Shown here piece by piece: positions 1-5,108 of a DNA stretch of 5,108 bases (its first letter is position 1; each line of letters begins with the position of its first letter). The stretch is from CAYFJO01 sp964343305 (GTDB taxonomy: Bacteria; Planctomycetota; Planctomycetia; Pirellulales; Pirellulaceae). The position numbers were made by a program, and so were the translations under genes. The notes under the pieces were generated by a model, which was not told where the DNA came from, ran no database searches, and saw only the letters and a program-made list of their open reading frames with translations. The stretch lies in assembly GCA_964343305.1 (NCBI GenBank), contig CAYFJO010000658.1, positions 1 to 5,108 on the forward strand, read 5' to 3'.

Positions 1-2
1 TC

Positions 3-143
3 GAGGCGTTTTACCGCGCGGTGGCTTACGGCGAGCCGGTCGAAAGCGACAGCCGTCTGGCGGCCGACACGATTTCGACGATCTACAGTGCCTACGTGTC
101 GGCCGAGCAAAAAGGGGCCGAGACGCCGGTGCGGACGTTTTGA
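3..143 (+). CDS. C-terminal end of a probable Gfo/Idh/MocA-family oxidoreductase (5' partial)
   Basis: An open frame enters from the left edge and gives 46 residues before a TGA at 141-143. The start lies outside the window. The tail reads from EAFYRAVAYG through ISTIYSAYVSAEQKG to VRTF. A helix with an IYxAYxSAEQ-like pattern, then a short Pro-Val-Arg end, resembles the last helix and strand of Gfo/Idh/MocA NAD(P)-dependent oxidoreductases, which act on sugars, inositols and related polyols. The nucleotide-binding domain and catalytic residues are not in the window, so the family call rests on this short tail alone. It converges on the BNR_4 gene with 102 bp between stop codons. A sugar oxidoreductase would fit beside exported glycan-active proteins, but that is inference. 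The reading frame as real coding sequence is much surer than the family. Confidence 0.55.
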   Translation, partial: EAFYRAVAYGEPVESDSRLAADTISTIYSAYVSAEQKGAETPVRTF

Positions 144-146
144 CGG

Positions 147-187
147 CCCTCGATTGTCTTCCGGTGCTTGTCGAAAGGCGTCGAGGG
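147..187. other. Inverted repeat between convergent genes, possible weak bidirectional terminator
   Basis: CCCTCGA at 147-153 is matched by TCGAGGG at 181-187, a perfect 7-bp stem around a 27-nt loop. It begins just after the stop of the upstream plus-strand gene and lies about 60 bp past the stop of the convergent minus-strand gene, where a shared terminator would be expected. No T-run follows on either strand and the loop is long, so a classical intrinsic terminator is not shown. Chance occurrence is possible. Confidence 0.25.
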
Positions 188-245
188 GACGGACGAACAC
201 GCCGCGGAGGCCGTCGTCGTCCACGTGGTCCGGAAAGCAGCGGCG

Positions 246-1739
246 TCAGCGCGGTAGATCGGACCAGCGCAGCGCTTCGAGCCGGTGTGTGTCGCCGGTC
301 ATTTGCGCCGGGAGGCGAAAGACGCGGCGGCCCGTTCTGTCGCAGAAGTAGAGCCGCGAGGGGGAGGGCTCGCGCGCGTGGCCATCGGCCCAGAAGGCGT
401 AGAAGTCAGGGTGAGCGTTGACGGGTCGGCGCACGTAGGTGTGGTTGTAAACGCTGTCGTGCGTGACGCGCTGCTGCCTGTTCCAGGTCGCGCCTTGCTC
501 CGTGCTCGTCCACACAGCAATCTCGCCGCCGGTGTTGTACGGTTGCGGTCCCGTTTCCGTCGGGGCGACGATCCGCCAGGTGCCGTCCAGTTCGACGTGC
601 AGGCAGCCGGTGTCGTAGTTGTTGTCCGAGATCATGGCCGGGCGGATGTCCCACCGGCTGCCCGTCCAGCGGGCAGTGGTCCAGGTGCGCGGGTCGTTCT
701 TTGGGCCGGAGTGCGCCCCGCGGCTTGTCAGAAAAAGCACCACGGGCCGTCCTTGGGCGTCGAAGTTCAGGTCCTTCAAGTAGACGCGCAGGTCTTCCGC
801 TTCGTAGTCGTGCACGAGCGCTTCGTTGGCGACCGATTCGAGCGGCAGCTCGACGGCCTTGCCGCGTGCGTCGGTCCACGTCTCGCCAAAATCATCGGTC
901 TCGAGATAGTACAAGTTCGTGCGCCGCATGTCGTTGGGCAGTCGCTGTTGCGGATGGTAGTTGAAAGCCGTGCCGATTCTCGTGCCGTGCCGCCAACTGA
1001 TTTGGTAGTGACCGCGGGCAACTTTTGCCAACAGTTGCGGGTCGGACCATTGGCGTCCGTCGCGGCTGGTCATCCAGTACAAGAATCGTCCGCTGGCGGT
1101 ATAGCGAGTGTGTAGGAACAGAAAGCCGTGGCCCTTGACGTACCAGGGCTGGGGATAGGAGAAGTTGGTTTTCTGAATCAGCTCGAACGAGTCGACGGAG
1201 TAAGGCTGGCGACTCTTGAAAATGTAAGCGGGCCTGGCCGTGCCGTGGGCACTGGGGAAGACCCACACGTAGCCCTCGTCGTCGAGCATGATCGCGGGAT
1301 TATCGTGGGCGTCGTCAGTGCCTTTGTCCAGCACGATCGTGGGCCGCGGGACCGTGGCGGTGGTGTGATCGAAATAGGAGACCATGATCAGAATCTGGCG
1401 CTTGTCTTTGCGAGTGCCGGCGTAACAGAAAAATGTCTTGTTCATTTGCGGCGCGTAATAGGCCAGCGGAATGTGTTTGGCAAACGTGGTGGCGAACCCA
1501 CCGCTGTAGTGCACAAAGCGGTACTCGTCGTTGGATCGCGCCGAGCCGGAGTACGACCAGATGCCTCGGTAGCCGTCGTCTTTTCCTTGTCGCGCATCGG
1601 ATATGTCGCCATGCTGTGCCGAACATTCATCCGGCCACGCGCCGAACAACAAACTCATCCCGCCCAGCGCGATTGCGATGCGCAAGCAACGATGATGCGA
1701 AAAACTCGGCCGAGCCTGCAGCCTGCGGTGTCGCGACAT
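246..1739 (-). CDS. Secreted BNR_4-type beta-propeller protein, possible polysaccharide lyase or glycan-binding protein
   Basis: This 497-residue protein has a basic N-terminus, a hydrophobic core at about residues 21-35 and a plausible signal-peptidase site near CSAQ (about 39-42), so export is expected. The rest reads as a beta-propeller. Asp-box-like turns (S/T-x-D-x-G-x-x-W) appear at TSRDGRQW (224-231), ETDDFGETW (280-288) and TSTEQGATW (411-419). Typical BNR_4 segments are HDNPAI (145-150), GYVWVFPSAHG (156-166), SYPQPWY (194-200), FNYHP (259-263) and RTNLYYLET (273-281). The fold is shared with PL24/PL25 ulvan lyases, which use histidines, a tyrosine and an arginine. Candidates here are H145, H165, Y195, R212 and H262, but I cannot align them with certainty, so activity is unproven. 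Many BNR_4 proteins are annotated only as BNR repeat-containing. The chosen ATG has a GGGAG Shine-Dalgarno (SD) sequence 8 bases upstream (plus-strand 1748-1752) and gives an intact signal peptide. It diverges from the GH43-like gene, suggesting joint control. Confidence 0.85.
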   Translation of the reverse strand: MSRHRRLQARPSFSHHRCLRIAIALGGMSLLFGAWPDECSAQHGDISDARQGKDDGYRGIWSYSGSARSNDEYRFVHYSGGFATTFAKHIPLAYYAPQMNKTFFCYAGTRKDKRQILIMVSYFDHTTATVPRPTIVLDKGTDDAHDNPAIMLDDEGYVWVFPSAHGTARPAYIFKSRQPYSVDSFELIQKTNFSYPQPWYVKGHGFLFLHTRYTASGRFLYWMTSRDGRQWSDPQLLAKVARGHYQISWRHGTRIGTAFNYHPQQRLPNDMRRTNLYYLETDDFGETWTDARGKAVELPLESVANEALVHDYEAEDLRVYLKDLNFDAQGRPVVLFLTSRGAHSGPKNDPRTWTTARWTGSRWDIRPAMISDNNYDTGCLHVELDGTWRIVAPTETGPQPYNTGGEIAVWTSTEQGATWNRQQRVTHDSVYNHTYVRRPVNAHPDFYAFWADGHAREPSPSRLYFCDRTGRRVFRLPAQMTGDTHRLEALRWSDLPR

Positions 1740-2020
1740 GTTGTTTTCTCCCGTGGGTTCGCTCGTGCGAAGTTAACCAGACGGATGCTCGTGGTCGAAA
1801 TGTTCCGCGCTGGCCATTGCGTGCATCCTCGTCGTCCGCCATATATGCTAGGACCGGAAATCCAGGCATGGTTCAATTGCCACGCGTTCAGGGTAACATA
1901 TCACTTCTCCCAGCGGATGGTTGTGAGAGTGAGGAAATCAAAGCTGTTGCCTGAGAGTCCCTTCACCCTGGTTTCTCGAAGTCATCCCCCTGACCGTATC
2001 ACTGCATGAAAGGCAAAACC
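1740..2020. promoter_or_regulatory. Divergent intergenic region between the BNR_4 and GH43-like genes
   Basis: These 281 bp separate two divergently transcribed genes and must carry the promoters of both. Recognisable here are an SD (GGGAG on the minus strand, 1748-1752) for the BNR_4 gene and an SD for the GH43-like gene at 2009-2013. An AT-rich patch lies at 1840-1850 (CATATATGCTA). I could not fix -35/-10 boxes with confidence. The repeated TGAGAGT words at 1924-1930 and 1952-1958 are noted but not assigned a role. No believable gene lies within this stretch. Confidence 0.5.
2009..2013 (+). promoter_or_regulatory. Ribosome binding site deciding the start at 2021
   Basis: AAAGG lies 7 bases before the ATG at 2021. 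An earlier in-frame ATG at 2006 overlaps this site and has no purine-rich sequence in front of it. The 2021 start also leaves a standard signal peptide beginning MSRRSTTS, so it is preferred. Confidence 0.55.
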
Positions 2021-3004
2021 ATGTCCCGTCGATCAACTACCTCGGTTGCCATCATCTGCCTGATTGCTCTTTGCCGAATCGTCGCTCGCGCCGAGTCGCC
2101 GCCAGTGGCGATCCCTCGGATCGACGGGCTGTGGTGGAGCGTCGCCGACAATCCGGACCTGGGGAAGTTGACCGACCCGCGACAGGAACCGGTCGACTTT
2201 GCCGTTTGGCAAGCGGCCGACGGCACTTGGCAACTCTGGTCGTGCATTCGCAAGACGCGCTGTGGCGGGAACACGCGACTGTTTTACGGCTGGGAAGGCG
2301 GCAAGCTGACCGACCGCGACTGGAAGCCGCTGGGCGTTGTCATGCAGGCCGATCCGAAGTACGGCGAATCGCCCGGCGGCTTGCAGGCGCCGCACGTCAT
2401 CCGGCACAAAGGCCTTTACTACATGATGTACGGCGATTGGAACAACATCTGCCTGGCGACCAGCCGCGACGGCAAGCAGTTCGCGCGCTACGTGCAACAA
2501 AACGGCAAGACCGGTTTGTTCAACGAAGGCGATGGCGAACACGCTCGCGACCCGATGATCCTCAAGGTCGGCGACGAGTTTCACTGTTACTACACGGCCC
2601 ACTCGATGCGTTCGCCGACGAAGAACCACCGCGGAGTGAACTACTGCCGCACGTCGACCGATCTGCGCAACTGGAGCGACTCGCAAATCGTCGCAGAAGG
2701 CAGCGTCTACCGCAAAGGACCCTACTCGGCCGAATGCCCGCACGTGGTCTTCCATCCACAGTCCAAGCACTACTACTTGTTCAACACGCAGCGTTACGGC
2801 CGCGACCAACACGCCACGGTGTTCCGCTCGTCGGACCCGTTCCACTTTGGCATCAACGACAACCGGAAGGAAGTCACCACGCTACGAGTGGCTGCCCCGG
2901 AGATCATCTTGCATGAGCGGCGGTACTACATCGCCTCGCTGAAGCCGTCCCTCGACGGCATCCAGATCGCCCGGCTGAAGTGGGAATCAGCCAAGCGGCG
3001 ATGA
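2021..3004 (+). CDS. Secreted GH43/GH32-like five-bladed beta-propeller glycosidase
   Basis: The preferred product has 327 residues (332 if the ATG at 2006 is used). Positions below use the 327 numbering. The N-terminus MSRRSTTS followed by a hydrophobic stretch (about 8-20) and ARAES looks like a Sec signal peptide cleaved near residues 24-25. The mature part shows repeating propeller motifs: DFAVWQAADGTWQLW, QAPHVIRHKGLYYMMYGDW, RDPMILKVGDEFHCYY, ECPHVVFHPQSKHYYLF and AAPEIILHERRYYIAS. Clan GH-F/GH-J enzymes use two acidic aspartates and a glutamate. D59 (VDFAVW), D177 (ARDPMI) and E238 (SAECPHVV) sit at the matching places and are my candidate base, pKa-modulating residue and acid. GH43 enzymes commonly cleave arabinosides, xylosides or galactosides, and the substrate here cannot be read. 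The total length is about one propeller domain, with no extra binding module. It diverges from the BNR_4 gene. Confidence 0.78.
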   Translation: MSRRSTTSVAIICLIALCRIVARAESPPVAIPRIDGLWWSVADNPDLGKLTDPRQEPVDFAVWQAADGTWQLWSCIRKTRCGGNTRLFYGWEGGKLTDRDWKPLGVVMQADPKYGESPGGLQAPHVIRHKGLYYMMYGDWNNICLATSRDGKQFARYVQQNGKTGLFNEGDGEHARDPMILKVGDEFHCYYTAHSMRSPTKNHRGVNYCRTSTDLRNWSDSQIVAEGSVYRKGPYSAECPHVVFHPQSKHYYLFNTQRYGRDQHATVFRSSDPFHFGINDNRKEVTTLRVAAPEIILHERRYYIASLKPSLDGIQIARLKWESAKRR

Positions 3005-3038
3005 ACCGTTGCATGGAGGCTCCTCTCTGGCGACGGTT
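3004..3038 (+). other. Hairpin directly after the GH43-like stop codon
   Basis: AACCGTTGC (3004-3012) can pair in RNA with GCGACGGTT (3030-3038) through 9 base pairs including one G-U, around a 17-nt loop. It starts at the last base of the TGA, a usual position for a terminator or a 3'-end stabilising structure. The sequence after it (ACGGTCCCCTCG) has no U-tract, so it is not a textbook intrinsic terminator. Confidence 0.35.
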
Positions 3039-3338
3039 ACGGTCCCCTCGTCCGCATCCACGATGAGATGAAATGGAGCAGGGTGAGGCTCCGGTCGGAA
3101 GGTCTGAAACAACTGAAACCTCTTTGGTTGCGGCTCCGCCGCGTTAAGAAATGAACGCAGAAAAAAAGCCCCGTCAACCGTAGCCGCACGCGGTCGCCGC
3201 CGCATCGACATCTTCTCCGGCACGGGGACCATCAACGTGCGAATCCCAACCACCAATCGAGTCAATAGAAGAGCGTGGAAAAATGGGCCAGCTACAGAGA
3301 CACGGTCTTCGCTCAAATCGAAGGGAGAACTCGTCATT
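3005..3338. other. 334-bp stretch without a convincing gene
   Basis: This spacer lies between the GH43-like gene and the small HicA-like gene. It holds the hairpin at 3004-3038, a perfect GCGGC-TCC-GCCGC hairpin at 3130-3142, and an A7 run at 3161-3167. A 28-codon ORF at 3068-3154, rich in Arg, Lys and Leu, has no ribosome binding site and no recognisable content. The frame of the HicA-like gene is stop-free back to a TGA at 3114-3116, but the extra residues are Arg-rich and unlike the family. The promoter of the HicA-like gene probably lies in the right-hand part, though I cannot point to boxes. I see no tRNA, repeat array or mobile-element end. Confidence 0.45.
3323..3327 (+). promoter_or_regulatory. 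Ribosome binding site deciding the start at 3339
   Basis: GGGAG lies 11 bases before the ATG at 3339, a slightly long but workable spacing. It supports starting the HicA-like gene there rather than at the in-frame GTG at 3237, which would add 34 Arg/Asn/Thr-rich residues that do not look like part of the domain. Confidence 0.45.
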
Positions 3339-3569
3339 ATGAATGAAAAGGTAACCTATGGACAGCTCCGTCAGTTGTTGTTCGACTTGGGATTTGCCGA
3401 CATTTCGATCAAGGATTCTCACGCAGGATTTCGTCACGAGGACGACGAAACGGTCATTCTCCTGGCCGTCCACGATCAGAGGGAACCGGCGCGCATTGCC
3501 GATGTAAAATATGTCCGCCGTGTACTGGATGCCAGCCGCGGGGTGATAAAGGTTGTAAGCGTTCGGTGA
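3339..3569 (+). CDS. Small HicA-like (YcfA/dsRBD-fold) protein, orphan
   Basis: The product has 76 residues starting MNEKVTYGQLRQLLFDLGF. The order fits the HicA toxin fold: an N-terminal helix (TYGQLRQLLFDLGF, about 6-19), a strand with a D-S-H motif (residues 26-28), a hydrophobic strand (ETVILLAV, 37-44), and a C-terminal helix (ADVKYVRRVLDASRG, 54-68) leading to a last strand. In HicA mRNA interferases a histidine after Gly-Ser is catalytic. Here the Gly is Asp, while Ser27 and His28 are kept. The length of about 76 residues is normal for the family. No HicB-like antitoxin ORF is visible on either side or strand, so this may be a solitary, inactive or repurposed member, or may pair with a partner elsewhere. 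An in-frame GTG start at 3237 would give 110 residues but is less likely. HicA assignment is by pattern, not by a profile search. Confidence 0.6.
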   Translation: MNEKVTYGQLRQLLFDLGFADISIKDSHAGFRHEDDETVILLAVHDQREPARIADVKYVRRVLDASRGVIKVVSVR

Positions 3570-3773
3570 ACTGATCACTTTGGATGGCCAGTCCCATTTA
3601 ACGGTCCTTTTTTGCTCGGAATCAAGAACATGACCGTCTGACGGCTTTGAATAGCACTTCGTTTAATCCTGACAGTGTGATCGTCCAGACCGAATACAGT
3701 TCGTCATTTCCCGTTGCTGTGACGACCGGTTTGCAGAACCCATTCAGGATCGATGCGGCGTTCCCTTTTTCTC
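3570..3773. other. Convergent spacer between the HicA-like and GH36-like genes
   Basis: These 204 bp separate two convergent stop codons and should contain both transcript ends. A T6 run at 3609-3614 follows the HicA-like gene, but only a short, imperfect stem lies before it (around 3581-3593). CCGTCTGACGG at about 3633-3643 is a compact palindrome too small for a stable hairpin. No clear terminator and no convincing gene are seen. Confidence 0.35.
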
Positions 3774-5108
3774 TCAGAAGCTTATCTTCCAGTCGACTGT
3801 TCCACTCTGCTCCGGCTGGAAACGCACCCGCACGCCGCCTTTCTCCGCGTTGCCCGGAGTTACCGTCTTTCCATCAAGAGATGCGCTCTTCACCTTCCAG
3901 TTTTTAGAGGCGGGAAGCGCGATGCGCAGTTCGTATGCGTCGCCGGCAACCACTTGACTCTTTCCGGTCAACGTTCGGGTCGGCGAATCCCATTTCTCTT
4001 CGATTACGTCCATCATGCCCTGGGTGATGTGCCGGGAAGTACTGAGAACTTGCGGATGATCGGCTGCCTTGCGAACAGCCAAAACCCGACAAGATCCTGC
4101 CGGTAGCGTTTGTTTCAGCGTTCCCTGGATAGGTTCGACGAACCGGTCTCCCCAGAAATCAAATCCGACATGCTCGGCCGTCTTGTCCAGCCCAAGTTTC
4201 CCCATGTCGTACACGATCGTATCCGAAGCATTATCTTGCCAGTTGAAGAGGCCAATCACGTTCATCCGGCTGTTTCCGGTCAGCCAGATGCGCGCCTGGT
4301 TCATGTATTGTGTCTCCCACTTTTCCGACCGCGCCGCTGCATACGGGGTCGCTTCGAAGAGGTCGACTGGACGTGCAGGATAACTATGGCTCGGCAGGCA
4401 GCGCTTCAGGATATCAAGCCGTTCCGGCGGTAAATCTGCGTATTGCATACTGGAAGTGTGCATGGCTCCCGCAACCGCCATCCAGGAACACATCAGGCGG
4501 GCACACTCAATAGGAGTTGTTTCGCGCACGTAGACTGGATCGGGATCGTTGTACCAGACGCGTCCATTCAGGAAGTACAGGTTGGTCCCATGCCAGGCGC
4601 CTATGATAGTGTGCTTCCAATGTTTGGTAGTCCTGACATCGCCTGCTGCGTGGTTATCGGGTCCAATGCGCATGGCATCGATCAGGCCGAAAGAGCCTCC
4701 CATCGAGAACATGTTCTGGGAAACGTTGCATCCGAGTATGAAGGTGTCGGGCGCGTTCTCCCTCACGATCTGTAGCCCGTTGCGGTAGGCGGAAATGTGT
4801 GTTTCGTCAGGGTCATGCAGACGGCTGTCGGCGAAACTGCCGTCCCTGTAGTTGGTGTTGGCATATTGGCTCTTACACGCCAGTCCCGTGTACAAACCAT
4901 CCATCTTGAAGTAGCGATATCCCCATCCATGAATGCGTTTAACTCGTTCCGCCACGAACGCCTGCGCCTTGGGATGGGTCACATCAATACTGGTCCCACC
5001 AAAGCCTTTGAAGTGAAAGGGGGTCCCGTCGGGATTCTTCACGAAGATGTCATGATCGAAATAGGGATTGTTCATATTCCCCGCAAATGGCATGAACCAG
5101 ATCCCTGG
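3774..5108 (-). CDS. GH36-type alpha-galactosidase-like glycoside hydrolase (5' partial, runs off the right edge)
   Basis: The frame is open to the window edge. 444 codons are present, and the true start lies beyond 5108, so the first in-window ATG (5093) is internal: the edge reads PGIWFMPFAGN. Numbering from that Met, YRYFKMDGLYTG (59-70) carries the candidate nucleophile D65 in the F-K-x-D pattern of clan GH-D. ILGCNVS (119-125) and DAMRIGPDN (139-147) place the candidate acid/base at D146. Barrel strands continue to about residue 270. A beta-sandwich follows with NVIGLFNWQD (278-287) and FDFWGDRF (311-318), then LSTSRHITQGMMD (350-362) and a terminal Ig-like beta region (about 370-439). 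Family members hydrolyse terminal alpha-galactosides or related alpha-linked sugars, usually in longer proteins of about 600-750 residues. Any signal peptide is off the window. GC is lower than in the neighbouring genes. It converges on the HicA-like gene, so it is in a separate transcription unit. Confidence 0.85.
   Translation of the reverse strand, partial: PGIWFMPFAGNMNNPYFDHDIFVKNPDGTPFHFKGFGGTSIDVTHPKAQAFVAERVKRIHGWGYRYFKMDGLYTGLACKSQYANTNYRDGSFADSRLHDPDETHISAYRNGLQIVRENAPDTFILGCNVSQNMFSMGGSFGLIDAMRIGPDNHAAGDVRTTKHWKHTIIGAWHGTNLYFLNGRVWYNDPDPVYVRETTPIECARLMCSWMAVAGAMHTSSMQYADLPPERLDILKRCLPSHSYPARPVDLFEATPYAAARSEKWETQYMNQARIWLTGNSRMNVIGLFNWQDNASDTIVYDMGKLGLDKTAEHVGFDFWGDRFVEPIQGTLKQTLPAGSCRVLAVRKAADHPQVLSTSRHITQGMMDVIEEKWDSPTRTLTGKSQVVAGDAYELRIALPASKNWKVKSASLDGKTVTPGNAEKGGVRVRFQPEQSGTVDWKISF

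Noticed and set aside
285..1115. Long plus-strand ORF of 276 codons opposite the BNR_4 gene.
   Set aside because: It is a GC-rich antisense shadow: composition is dominated by Val, Arg and Ala, with no domain motifs, while the minus strand encodes a coherent propeller protein with a signal peptide.
1838..1880. Possible minus-strand promoter with TTGAAC and TAGCAT/CATATAT for the BNR_4 gene.
   Set aside because: The spacing between the hexamers is about 20 bases or more and both boxes are poor matches, so it is not reported as a promoter.
1947..1958. ACTCTCAGGCAA on the minus strand, identical to a conserved part of the glycine riboswitch aptamer.
   Set aside because: The other required parts (a GGAGAG-type P1 strand, GCCGAAGGGGCAA and the following GGACAG) are missing at proper spacing, and the downstream BNR_4 gene has no link to glycine. 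A 12-base match alone is not enough. A covariance-model search would settle it.
1924..1958. Direct repeat TGAGAGT (1924-1930 and 1952-1958), considered as a regulator binding site.
   Set aside because: Only seven bases, two copies and no symmetry, which is too weak to support an operator.
2033..2845. Minus-strand ORF of 270 codons opposite the GH43-like gene.
   Set aside because: The Val/Arg/Ala-rich translation without motifs is a frame shadow of the plus-strand glycosidase.
2987..3337. Minus-strand ORF of 116 codons across the spacer, considered as a possible antitoxin or hypothetical gene.
   Set aside because: It overlaps the end of the GH43-like gene and translates to a Pro/Arg-rich sequence with no HicB-like or DNA-binding pattern.
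3174..3578. Minus-strand ORF of 134 codons opposite the HicA-like gene.
   Set aside because: No family resemblance, and it overlaps completely the better-supported small plus-strand gene, which has an SD and a domain-like pattern.

Overview
The window looks like a piece of a planctomycete chromosome. The genes are GC-rich (60-70% in 60-base samples counted by hand), most products are exported, and glycan-active enzymes sit beside a small HicA-like protein. This taxonomic guess rests on style and gene content, not on a marker gene.

Layout from left to right: (i) the last 46 codons of a plus-strand gene, probably a Gfo/Idh/MocA-type oxidoreductase, end at 143. (ii) A minus-strand gene (246-1739) encodes a secreted beta-propeller protein of the BNR_4 type, related in fold to some polysaccharide lyases. 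(iii) Across a 281-bp divergent intergenic region, a plus-strand gene (2021-3004) encodes a secreted GH43/32-like five-bladed propeller. (iv) A 334-bp stretch follows with no convincing gene apart from small hairpins. (v) A 76-codon plus-strand gene (3339-3569) encodes an orphan HicA-like protein. (vi) After 204 bp of convergent spacer, a minus-strand GH36-type alpha-galactosidase-like gene (3774 to beyond the right edge) lacks its 5' end. Its GC content is clearly lower, about 50-52% in sampled lines.

Taken together this is a carbohydrate-degradation neighbourhood. Two exported propeller proteins share one divergent control region and probably act on the same polysaccharide. The GH36-type enzyme would release alpha-linked sugars, and the oxidoreductase would act on sugars or polyols. 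The substrate cannot be read from the sequence. I found no CRISPR array, tRNA, rRNA, transposase or phage gene, and no clear evidence of a wholly new system. The most interesting points are the paired histidines in the BNR_4 protein, the HicA-like gene without an antitoxin, and the compositional break at the GH36 gene.
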